From: Mesorhizobium sp.
GTDB taxonomy: Bacteria; Pseudomonadota; Alphaproteobacteria; Rhizobiales; Rhizobiaceae
Direction: 5' to 3'
Assembly (NCBI GenBank): GCA_019509685.1
Contig: JAEKLU010000221.1
Coordinates: forward strand, 1 to 23,132
Length of the DNA: 23,132 nucleotides
Of the stretch, positions 15,594-21,315 are shown one piece after another. Numbering within the stretch: the stretch's first letter is position 1; every line of letters begins with the position of its first letter. Both the position numbers and the translations under genes were made by a program. The notes below the pieces were generated by a model that searched no databases, was not told the origin of the DNA, and saw only the letters and a list, made by a program, of their open reading frames with translations.

Positions 15594-16085
15594 ATGAGCG
15601 ACACAAACGCCTCATTCGAAGCCGACGAGCCATTCTTCCAGGCCTTGCTGACGCCGCACCGTTCGCTTGGCCGCACCGGCTTCCTGATCATGATGGGAGC
15701 CCTTCTGTTCGGCTGGGCTGTCACCGGCGCCTTTTTCCTGTCGCATGGCGCCTGGCCGGTGTTCGGCTTCTTCGGCCTCGATGTCATTGCAGTCTACATC
15801 GCCTTCCGCGCCAACTACCGCGCCGCGCGCGCCCGCGAAGAAATATCTGTGTCACGCACCAGCCTCGACATCCGCAAGACGGCACCGTCCGGCCGCTTCC
15901 AAGAGCACCATTTCAACCCATTCTGGACCAGGTTTTCGATCGCCCGGCATGCCGAGATCGGCATCACCAAAATGGCGGTCGAGGCGCAGGGCGAAAGCGT
16001 TGCGATTGGCGGCTTCCTCGATCCCGATTCCCGCGAAAGCTTCGCCACCGCTTTTTCCCGCGCGCTCGCGACCGCCAGATCGTAA
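15594..16085 (+). CDS. DUF2244-domain membrane protein
   Basis: A 163-residue protein with two predicted transmembrane helices (GFLIMMGALLFGWAVTGAFFL and WPVFGFFGLDVIAVYIAF, roughly residues 29-70) followed by a cytoplasmic beta-rich domain (REEISVSRTSLDIRKT, then HFNPFWTRFSI). This layout, and the F-x-P-x-W-T/ARF wording, fit DUF2244. Function unknown. The gene is divergent from nth with only 23 bases between start codons, so their promoters overlap or lie inside the neighbouring gene; this pairing is common in related genomes (recalled). Confidence 0.85.
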   Translation: MSDTNASFEADEPFFQALLTPHRSLGRTGFLIMMGALLFGWAVTGAFFLSHGAWPVFGFFGLDVIAVYIAFRANYRAARAREEISVSRTSLDIRKTAPSGRFQEHHFNPFWTRFSIARHAEIGITKMAVEAQGESVAIGGFLDPDSRESFATAFSRALATARS

Positions 16086-16143
16086 CTTGAAGCTATACTT
16101 GTTTTTTGCTTTCATCCTCGGTCTTCAGGACGGGAGGAAAGTC

Positions 16144-16350
16144 ATGGTAGATCGCTATACGAAAGTCATTTTAACCCTGATCGGCGTCATGCTGTGCGTG
16201 ATTTCAATCCAGCTGTCGTTTCGTGACGCGATAGCTCAGCCGCATGAATGCGGATCGTCCATACAAACCGCATGCTTCGTCACTACCCAGTTCCCTGAGA
16301 ATGGCGACCAAAGAACATGGGTAAATATTCTTGATATAAAAAATCGATGA
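16144..16350 (+). CDS. Small exported or membrane-anchored protein, uncharacterised
   Basis: A 68-residue protein: MVDRYTKVILTLIGVMLCVISIQLSF is a single hydrophobic segment (signal peptide or membrane anchor), followed by a short polar part with two cysteines (HECGS, TACFV) that could form a disulfide outside the membrane. GGGAGGAAAGTC directly before ATG 16144 is a strong ribosome site, which supports real translation. I do not recognise the family beyond short rhizobial hypothetical proteins with the same MVDRYTK-type N terminus. It ends 19 bases before the stop of the convergent methyltransferase gene. Confidence 0.72.
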   Translation: MVDRYTKVILTLIGVMLCVISIQLSFRDAIAQPHECGSSIQTACFVTTQFPENGDQRTWVNILDIKNR

Positions 16351-16369
16351 GTCTATCCGAGGATAGGTC

Positions 16370-17185
16370 TCAGAATCGAAAGCGCAAAATTCTGCCCACC
16401 TTGCGCAGCGGCGGAATGATTTTCCAGAGGCCGACGAACAGTCTCGCCGACCAGGTCATACGAGCGCCTGCTGGCGACTTGTAGCGCGAAATCTCCTCGA
16501 TGAAACGCAGCTTCGGAACCGCCCGCTCCAGTTCGCGCGGATCCTCGATCGCCCAATGCACCTCGGCGCCCGTCACCTTGATGGCCGGGCTGAGGCGCAT
16601 CAGCTTCAGGCCGAGATTGCTGTAGGCGTCGAACATCAGCTCGCCGCCGGCCAGATGCGCGACCAGCCGCGATAACAGACGCGGTCCTTCCTCGGCGGGG
16701 AGATAGGGCGTCAGCCCCTCCGCCACCACGATAGCCGGGCGGTTGCGAGGTATCTGGGCCAGCCAATCCGGCTCGGTCACCGACGAGGCGATGGGGTGAT
16801 AATTGTCGCGGGACGGGTAGAGCTTGCGTCTGAGTTCGATCACCTCCGGGTAATCGACATCGAACCAGTCGATACCCTTTGGCGGATCGACCCGGAAGAC
16901 GCGTGTGTCGAGCCCGCACCCCAGATGCAGCACGATCGCGTCCGGGTTCCTGGCAAGAAAATCCTCGACGCTGGCATCCAGCGTCCTGGCCCTGATGGCA
17001 AAGCCGAGCCCCAGATTGGCATCGACCTTGAGCCTGGCGAAATCGTAGTCGATCTTCTTCACCGCCTCGTCGGCGAAGCGGTCCTTGAGCAGCGAATGGG
17101 GCAGCCGGCTCTCCAGCGCCTTGCCGTAGAGCGTCATCAGCAAGGTCTCCCTTGCGCCGGTCAGATTGACCTTTTCGCCGGCCAT
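16370..17185 (-). CDS. SAM-dependent methyltransferase, leucine carboxyl methyltransferase (LCM/PPM) family
   Basis: A 271-residue class I methyltransferase. Residues 1-60 carry the LCM-type N terminus (ARETLLMTLYGKALES, KKIDYDFARLK). The SAM-binding motif is LHLGCGLDTR at about 86-95, followed by WFDVDYPEVIELRR (acidic loop, about 107-120) and VAEGLTPYL, a signature of this family. Known bacterial members O-methylate small molecules; here the substrate is unknown. ATG 17185 follows an AAAGGGA site. The gene is divergent from the Ada-like gene (115-base gap) and convergent with the small protein at 16144. Confidence 0.9.
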   Translation of the reverse strand: MAGEKVNLTGARETLLMTLYGKALESRLPHSLLKDRFADEAVKKIDYDFARLKVDANLGLGFAIRARTLDASVEDFLARNPDAIVLHLGCGLDTRVFRVDPPKGIDWFDVDYPEVIELRRKLYPSRDNYHPIASSVTEPDWLAQIPRNRPAIVVAEGLTPYLPAEEGPRLLSRLVAHLAGGELMFDAYSNLGLKLMRLSPAIKVTGAEVHWAIEDPRELERAVPKLRFIEEISRYKSPAGARMTWSARLFVGLWKIIPPLRKVGRILRFRF

Positions 17186-17300
17186 GAATCGTCCCTTTCA
17201 ACCCGAGCTCACTCTATCTGGGCGTGTTCGGCGGGAAGGCAAGTTTCGGGTGGTTGCAAGGCCGGGAAAGAACGATATTCGCGGTCAAGGAGATATTGCC

Positions 17301-18203
17301 ATGAACGCTCAGATGACCATGAATACGCAGATGAAACCGACAGCGATCCTTCAGAACGACATCACGCCGGATGGCAGCGACTATGAGGTCGTGCGCCGCG
17401 CCATCGAGAAGATCAGCCTCGACTATCGCGACCAGCCCTCGCTGGAAGTGCTGGCCGAGGAAGTCGGTGAGACGCCGACCGGCCTGCAGAAACTGTTCAC
17501 CCGCTGGGCAGGCCTGTCGCCGAAAGCCTTCCTGCAGGCGGTGACACTCGACCATGCGCGCAAGCTGCTCGATTCCGGCATGCCGCTGTTGGAGACGTCG
17601 TTCGAGCTCGGCATGTCGGGCCCGGGCCGGCTGCACGACCTCTTCGTCACGCATGAGGCGATGTCGCCCGGCGACTACAAGACCCGCGGCGCCGGCCTCA
17701 CCATCCGCTACGGCTACCATATCTCGCCCTTCGGTATCGCGCTGATCATGGTCACCGATCGCGGGCTCGCCGGCCTCGCCTTCTGCGATGTGGGCGGCGA
17801 GCGGGCGGCCTATGCCGACATGTCCGGCCGCTGGCCGAACGCGACCTATGTCGAGGACATGTCCGCCACCCAGCCCTATGCGGCACGCGTCTTCGACCCG
17901 ACGCAGTGGCGCGCCGAGCAGCCGCTGCGTGTGGTGATGATCGGCACCGATTTCCAATTGCGCGTCTGGGAAGCGCTGCTGCGCATCCCGATGGGCAAGG
18001 CCTGCACCTATTCCTCGATAGCGGCAGGCATCGGCCATCCCAGCGCCAGCCGCGCGGTGGGTGCGGCGGTCGGCGCCAACCCAATGTCCTTCGTTGTGCC
18101 GTGCCATCGGGCGCTCGGCAAATCGGGCGCGCTCACCGGCTACCACTGGGGCCTGACGCGCAAGCGAGCGATCCTTGGCTGGGAAGCCGGACAGGTAAGC
18201 TGA
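17301..18203 (+). CDS. Ada-like AraC-type regulator fused to O6-methylguanine-DNA methyltransferase
   Basis: A 300-residue DNA-alkylation repair protein. Residues about 28-130 are an AraC-type helix-turn-helix domain (SLEVLAEEVGETPTGLQKLF, GLSPKAFLQAVTLDHARKLL). Residues about 140-215 form the degenerate N-terminal lobe, and 216-298 the methyltransferase: FQLRVWEALLRIPMGK, then VVPCHRAL with the acceptor Cys268, then a GYHWGLTRKRAILGWE tail. The N-terminal zinc/Cys domain of enteric Ada, which senses methylphosphotriesters, is absent, so any regulation must work differently. It transfers alkyl groups from O6-alkylguanine to its own Cys. AAGGAG nine bases before ATG 17301 sets the start; the upstream in-frame ATG 17166 overlaps the divergent gene and is rejected. 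Confidence 0.92.
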   Translation: MNAQMTMNTQMKPTAILQNDITPDGSDYEVVRRAIEKISLDYRDQPSLEVLAEEVGETPTGLQKLFTRWAGLSPKAFLQAVTLDHARKLLDSGMPLLETSFELGMSGPGRLHDLFVTHEAMSPGDYKTRGAGLTIRYGYHISPFGIALIMVTDRGLAGLAFCDVGGERAAYADMSGRWPNATYVEDMSATQPYAARVFDPTQWRAEQPLRVVMIGTDFQLRVWEALLRIPMGKACTYSSIAAGIGHPSASRAVGAAVGANPMSFVVPCHRALGKSGALTGYHWGLTRKRAILGWEAGQVS

Positions 18204-18282
18204 AAGATCGATTTTTCGTCAATTTGTTACAGAAAACCGAGGTTACAATATAAACAAATATAAATTGGAGAAATCGATCTTT
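18203..18282. repeat. Long-range inverted repeat AAAGATCGATTT / AAATCGATCTTT
   Basis: Two perfect 12-base inverted copies (18203-18214 and 18271-18282) lie 56 bases apart, starting at the stop of the Ada-like gene. The interval is AT-rich (ACAATATAAACAAATATAAA), unlike its GC-rich surroundings. The second arm is followed by TTATA. It could form a long-loop hairpin or bind a dimeric protein at two half-operators. Confidence 0.55.
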
Positions 18283-18295
18283 TTATAAGGAATAC

Positions 18296-18331
18296 AACCG
18301 GCGACAACCTATGGTTTCGCCGGTTTGTTTT
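18296..18331 (+). terminator. Rho-independent terminator after the Ada-like gene
   Basis: Stem AACCGGCGA (18296-18304), a bulged C, AACC, loop TAT, GGTT, then TCGCCGGTT (18317-18325), followed by TGTTTTT. Thirteen pairs with a single bulge plus a T-run make a canonical intrinsic terminator. It separates the Ada-like gene from the exported-protein cassette that starts 107 bases later, and so insulates that cassette's own promoter. Confidence 0.85.
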
Positions 18332-18359
18332 TCAGAGTTACTTATTGGAGTTATTTCAG

Positions 18360-18375
18360 TTAACGCTAAATTAAC
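18360..18375 (+). promoter_or_regulatory. CtrA-type box TTAA-N7-TTAAC
   Basis: TTAACGCTAAATTAAC matches the full alphaproteobacterial CtrA consensus (TTAA, seven bases, TTAAC) exactly. It lies 62 bases before the start of the first pilin-like gene, behind a terminator. TATGAT at 18376-18381 directly downstream could act as the -10 element, in which case CtrA would sit over the -35 area. CtrA is the cell-cycle master regulator and controls pili and flagella in Caulobacter. The match is by eye; binding is untested. Confidence 0.65.
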
Positions 18376-18437
18376 TATGATAAATGAATGATGTCCCGAC
18401 GTTGAGCCGGACCGTTCGGCTCGAAAGAGGGGTCTCA

Positions 18438-18908
18438 ATGAAGTTCGCTCGCGCCGCAATCGGTGCGGCCCTGCTGGTCGGCTGTGCCGGCCAGATGGCA
18501 TCCGCCACCACCGGGAATGTTCTGTTCAACGGCACCATCACCGCGACCTGCACGCTGACCGTCAACTCGAACGGCACCATGACGGTCAGCAGCAATCTTC
18601 AGTCGCTGAGCTCGCACAATGCCGGCGGCTCGGCCGGCAGCGTCCAGGTCGACACCACGGGCGGCGTCCAGCTCAGTGTCGACCCGGTGACCACGACAAC
18701 GGTGCCGGCAAGTGATGTCACCGCCACCACCTGGACACCGACCTTCGCCACCACCGGCGCGCAGACCATCGCTGAAACGGGCACCGCGACGGCCCTCACC
18801 GTGCCCGGCACGTCGACCGCCGCGATCAACCTTGCCGGCACCAAGAGCGGCACCAATCGCTTCTCTGCCGGCAACTATCAGGCAACGGTGACGGTGCGCT
18901 GCGAATAG
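18438..18908 (+). CDS. Exported pilin-like beta protein (first paralogue)
   Basis: A 156-residue Thr/Ser/Gly-rich exported protein. The signal peptide is MKFARAAIGAALLVGCAGQMASA; cleavage could be after ASA (residue 23), or, because LVGC fits a lipobox, at Cys16 to give a lipoprotein. The mature part is predicted all-beta: TATCTLTVNSNGTMTV, GSVQVDTTGGVQLSV, and a last strand GNYQATVTVRCE. Cys38 and the penultimate Cys155 could link first and last strands. The layout resembles pilin-like/spore-coat-U-like or DUF4402-like beta sandwiches, but no family is certain. It is clearly paralogous to the protein at 19777 (shared T-C-T-(L/I)...AGGS near the N terminus and TVTVRCE at the end). GAGGGG five bases before ATG 18438 decides the start over ATG 18384. 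First gene of a four-gene operon behind a CtrA box. Confidence 0.8.
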   Translation: MKFARAAIGAALLVGCAGQMASATTGNVLFNGTITATCTLTVNSNGTMTVSSNLQSLSSHNAGGSAGSVQVDTTGGVQLSVDPVTTTTVPASDVTATTWTPTFATTGAQTIAETGTATALTVPGTSTAAINLAGTKSGTNRFSAGNYQATVTVRCE

Positions 18909-18921
18909 AAGGAAGCGGCCT

Positions 18922-19314
18922 GTGACAAAGCTTCGGATTCTCTTGGCGGCAACAGCGGCTGGCCTCGCCCCTCTTGCCGCCACGGCCCAGTCGATGACGC
19001 CGATGCGCGGCGAAGTGAGGTCCTTCACCGATGCCTTCGCCGTAAAGGTCTTTCCGGGCAATCCTTACGACCAGCGCATCCGGGTCGAAGTCCATGTCTA
19101 CGACCAGGATTTCCAGCCGGTCGACGCCAGGATTTCGCCGAGCGTCTTTCTGCTTGCCGGACAGGCGTCGCGTTCGGTTCTCGTGGTCGTGCCATTCGAC
19201 GGCGCGAACGATCGTAAAGTGCGTATCTGTACCGAGAGCATCCCCTTCCCAGGCGAGCAGACGCAGATAAGGGCGCAGATATGCGGCAAGTTTTTCGGGC
19301 ATCGCAGGTTCTGA
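18922..19314 (+). CDS. Single-domain PapD-like periplasmic chaperone
   Basis: A 130-residue exported protein starting at GTG (18922), with AGAAGGAAG seven bases upstream. A signal peptide (about 1-22, ending ATAQS) is followed by a domain resembling only the N-terminal immunoglobulin-like domain of fimbrial chaperones: FPGNPYDQRIRVEVHVYDQDF, then ARISPSVFLLAGQASRSVLVVVP (the classical ppxxFxLxpGxxxxVRV strand pair) and a closing RKVRICTESIP segment, in the place of the PapD strand that ends in the ...VxxIP wording. The second domain of PapD-type chaperones (usual total about 220-240 residues) is missing, and the C terminus is a short Cys-containing basic tail (ICGKFFGHRRF). It probably folds or holds the flanking pilin-like proteins (inference). 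Its 3' end overlaps the next gene by 34 bases. Confidence 0.72.
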   Translation: MTKLRILLAATAAGLAPLAATAQSMTPMRGEVRSFTDAFAVKVFPGNPYDQRIRVEVHVYDQDFQPVDARISPSVFLLAGQASRSVLVVVPFDGANDRKVRICTESIPFPGEQTQIRAQICGKFFGHRRF

Positions 19315-19802
19315 CCCTTTGCGCGTTGACCGTGCTCGCGGTCGCGCGTCCGGGTTTTGCCGAGGATGTCTATAATCTCAACCAGAACCAGACCGGCTTC
19401 ACCTTGCCGGGCGTCACCTTGCCGCAAGGCCAGGACGAGGTTCATGCGTCCGACGGCACGACATGCCGCTCCGCCGTCTCGGGCAGCGGCGCCTATTTCG
19501 ATCTCGGCGTGATCCAGGGCAACGGCCAGTCGAGCCACGACCTCGCTACCTATGGCCGCGTCGTCATTCCGATCGGCCGCACGCCCAAGCGCCTGGATTG
19601 CAGCCGCCTCTACGAGCTCGAGGTCGAGCGCCTGCAGATGGAACTGCGCTTGTTGAAAATGGGCATCGCCCCCGACGGCCAGACGACAGGCAGCGTCACC
19701 GCCGCCGCGCCCCAGGTGACATCGCCGGCTTGGGCCAATGAAGGCTGGGACATCAGAGGCGGAAGCAACGACGGCAATGGCAAGAAAAAGAAGCGGAAAT
19801 AG
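19281..19802 (+). CDS. Exported protein of unknown function in the pilin-like cassette
   Basis: A 173-residue protein I do not recognise. Residues 1-27 form a signal peptide (cleavage GFA|ED). The mature part starts with an Asn/Gln-rich segment (VYNLNQNQTGFTLPGVTLPQ), then SDGTTCRSAVSGSGAYFDLGVIQG and YGRVVIPIG (beta strands). Next is an amphipathic, probably coiled helix, LDCSRLYELEVERLQMELRLLKMG, and finally a disordered Gly/Asn region ending in a Lys-rich tail (GKKKKRK). Two mature cysteines (TCRS, DCSR) may pair. AAGGG seven bases before ATG 19281 supports the start; the gene overlaps both neighbours (34 bases upstream, 26 bases downstream), a sign of tight translational coupling. From context it could be an assembly, anchoring or secretion factor replacing the usher. 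That is inference. Confidence 0.75.
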   Translation: MRQVFRASQVLTLCALTVLAVARPGFAEDVYNLNQNQTGFTLPGVTLPQGQDEVHASDGTTCRSAVSGSGAYFDLGVIQGNGQSSHDLATYGRVVIPIGRTPKRLDCSRLYELEVERLQMELRLLKMGIAPDGQTTGSVTAAAPQVTSPAWANEGWDIRGGSNDGNGKKKKRK

Positions 19803-20259
19803 GCGCGCGCTGCTTGCCGTCGCCTTGCTCGGCGGCCTCTGCCTGCCGGCACAGGCAGCGATCATCGGCACCTGCACGATCATGATCGGCGGCACCGGCG
19901 TGATGAAGGCAAATCCCGCCATCAACATCTTCGGCTCCAAACAGGCGGGCGGGTCGAGCGCCACCGCCACCATCACGGCCAGCTCGCTGCTTTGCACGAT
20001 CCTCAACCTTCTCGACTGCTATTCCGTTTCCGCGCCGGCGCCGGCCGCCTTCACGTCGGCGCCGAGCGGCGGCAACACCAACGTCACCTTCGCCACCGTC
20101 TTTCGTCTCGACGGCTCCGGGCTCGACATTGCGGGCGGTTCGCCGCAGCGCGTCACCAACGGAACCCACTCTCTCCAGGTCGATCTCACCGCCACGAAAT
20201 CGCCCGGCATCTTCCCCGCCGGCAGCTACCAGGGCACGGTCACGGTCCGCTGCGAATGA
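19777..20259 (+). CDS. Exported pilin-like beta protein (second paralogue)
   Basis: A 160-residue exported protein, paralogue of the one at 18438. The signal peptide is basic then hydrophobic (MARKRSGNRRALLAVALLGG..., cleavage AQA|AI at residue 27). The mature part starts IIGTCTIMIGGTG, contains KQAGGSSATATI, and ends AGSYQGTVTVRCE. It differs by an inserted cysteine-containing hydrophobic stretch (SSLLCTILNLLDCYSV) absent from the first paralogue, and could be a tip, adaptor or anchor subunit. ATG 19777 is preferred over in-frame ATG 19738 because the signal peptide begins there with a GGAAG site 11 bases upstream; it overlaps the preceding gene by 26 bases. Two paralogous subunits around a chaperone-like gene suggest a heteropolymeric surface structure (inference). 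Confidence 0.78.
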   Translation: MARKRSGNRRALLAVALLGGLCLPAQAAIIGTCTIMIGGTGVMKANPAINIFGSKQAGGSSATATITASSLLCTILNLLDCYSVSAPAPAAFTSAPSGGNTNVTFATVFRLDGSGLDIAGGSPQRVTNGTHSLQVDLTATKSPGIFPAGSYQGTVTVRCE

Positions 20260-20282
20260 AGCTGTCGACGCGCACAGCCGAC

Positions 20283-20313
20283 AGAGCGTTTCCCTGTTTG
20301 CGTGAAACGCTCT
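20283..20313. repeat. Short palindromic element AGAGCGTTTC / GAAACGCTCT
   Basis: Perfect 10-base arms (20283-20292 and 20304-20313) around an 11-base loop, 23 bases after the stop of the second pilin-like gene. The AGAGCGTTTC wording is, as far as I recall, a very common short dispersed palindrome in Mesorhizobium and relatives. There is no T-run, so factor-independent termination is unproven, though it sits where the operon should end. Confidence 0.7.
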
Positions 20314-20337
20314 AGCCTCCCGCGCAATCACTTGTGT

Positions 20338-20367
20338 AAAAGCAGGCACTTGGAGCGGACCTGCTTT
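20338..20367. promoter_or_regulatory. Stem-loop upstream of ribokinase gene
   Basis: AAAGCAGG (20338-20345) and CCTGCTTT (20360-20367) form a perfect 8-pair stem with a 14-base loop, ending 37 bases before the ribokinase start. It could be part of the preceding terminator region or a 5'-leader structure or operator for the ribokinase gene. No factor can be named. Confidence 0.4.
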
Positions 20368-20392
20368 CAATCGAAGGCTGGACGGCTCCGCC

Positions 20393-20407
20393 AGGAGGCA
20401 CTTCTTG
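20393..20407 (+). promoter_or_regulatory. Shine-Dalgarno AGGAGG deciding a TTG start
   Basis: AGGAGG at 20393-20398 is six bases before TTG at 20405, and the encoded residues IIVVGSINLD start exactly where ribokinases start. No ATG or GTG is available in that position. Confidence 0.8.
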
Positions 20408-21310
20408 ATTATCGTCGTCGGCTCGATCAACCTCGATCTCATCGCCAATGTCGACCGCTTGCCGGCGCCCGGCGAGACGGTGCGCGGCTCCAACTTCACC
20501 ACCGCGCCCGGCGGCAAGGGCGCCAACCAGGCGCTGGCCGCCGCCCGCGCCGGCGTTGCGGTGCGCATGGTCGGCGCGGTTGGCAAGGACAGCTTCGCCA
20601 ACGATGCGTTGGCGCTGCTCAAGACTGGTGGTGTCGATCTCTCCGGTGTCGGCCAAAGTTTCGCCTCGACCGGCACGGCGTTGATCCTGGTCGGCGCCGA
20701 TGGCGAGAACGTCATCGCGGTGGTGCCGGGCGCCAATGATTCGGTGGTGCCCGGCGACATTTCCAAGGCCTTTCTGAAAAAGGGCGACGTCGTGCTCCTC
20801 CAGCACGAAATCCCGCTGCAGGCGGTCGAAGCCGCGCTCGACGCCGCCGTCGCGGCGGGCGCGGTCAGCGTGCTCAACACCGCGCCATTCCGGGCCGAGG
20901 CGTCCAGCTTCCTCGGCAAGGCCGATTACGCGGTGGCCAACGAGACCGAATTCGACCTCTATGGCGAGGTGCTGGCTCTGTCCGGGCGCGACCGCCCTGC
21001 GCGCATGCGCGATTATGCGCGAAAGACCGGCCGCGCCATCGTCGTCACGCTTGGCGGCGACGGCGTGCTTGCCGCCACGCCGAACGATTTCCTCACCGTG
21101 CCGGCACTCAAGATCACGCCGGTCGACACGGTCGGCGCCGGCGACACTTTCTGCGGCTATTTCGGCGCCGGCCTGTCGTCTGGCCTCTCGCTGGAGCAAG
21201 CCCTGGTCCGCGCGGCGGCAGCCGGCTCGCTCGCTTGCCTGAAGCCGGGCGCACAGCCGGCAATCCCGCTGGTAAAAGACGTCGAAGCGGCTCTGGCGGC
21301 GGGGCGATAA
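20405..21310 (+). CDS. rbsK: Ribokinase (PfkB family)
   Basis: A 301-residue sugar kinase that phosphorylates ribose to ribose 5-phosphate in the cytoplasm. It shows the N-terminal VVGSINLDLIANVDRLPAPGET, the substrate-binding GGKGANQAL at residues 36-44, a DGENVIAVVPGAND-type strand, and the second PfkB signature DTVGAGDTFCGYFGAG starting at residue 241 with catalytic base Asp247. Length is usual for RbsK. The start codon is TTG with a strong AGGAGG. No ribose transporter or nucleoside hydrolase lies beside it in the window, so it may act on nucleoside-derived ribose; another pentose kinase specificity is possible. It is followed after five bases by the amidase gene, so the two are probably co-transcribed. 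Confidence 0.92.
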   Translation: MIIVVGSINLDLIANVDRLPAPGETVRGSNFTTAPGGKGANQALAAARAGVAVRMVGAVGKDSFANDALALLKTGGVDLSGVGQSFASTGTALILVGADGENVIAVVPGANDSVVPGDISKAFLKKGDVVLLQHEIPLQAVEAALDAAVAAGAVSVLNTAPFRAEASSFLGKADYAVANETEFDLYGEVLALSGRDRPARMRDYARKTGRAIVVTLGGDGVLAATPNDFLTVPALKITPVDTVGAGDTFCGYFGAGLSSGLSLEQALVRAAAAGSLACLKPGAQPAIPLVKDVEAALAAGR

Positions 21311-21315
21311 CAACG

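Noticed and set aside
16351..16372. CTATCC-GA-GGATAG palindrome between the convergent small gene and methyltransferase
   Set aside because: Only two bases separate the arms and there is no T-run, so it is not a credible hairpin terminator; the match may be chance.
16353..17201. Alternative minus-strand ORF of 282 codons over the SAM methyltransferase
   Set aside because: Different frame; its Arg-rich translation lacks the SAM-binding motif that is clear in the 16370-17185 frame.
17214..18146. Minus-strand ORF of 310 codons opposite the Ada-like gene
   Set aside because: Antisense shadow; the plus strand encodes a complete AraC/MGMT protein with the PCHR active site.
18384..18437. Upstream in-frame ATG for the first pilin-like protein
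   Set aside because: It would add 18 polar residues before the signal peptide; the strong GAGGGG site is placed for ATG 18438, and the possible -10 element lies immediately before 18384.
19098..20919. Long minus-strand ORFs opposite the pilin-like cassette and ribokinase (19098-20006, 19753-20919, 20312-21313)
   Set aside because: They cross several well-supported plus-strand genes with signal peptides and ribosome sites, and their translations have no recognisable domains.
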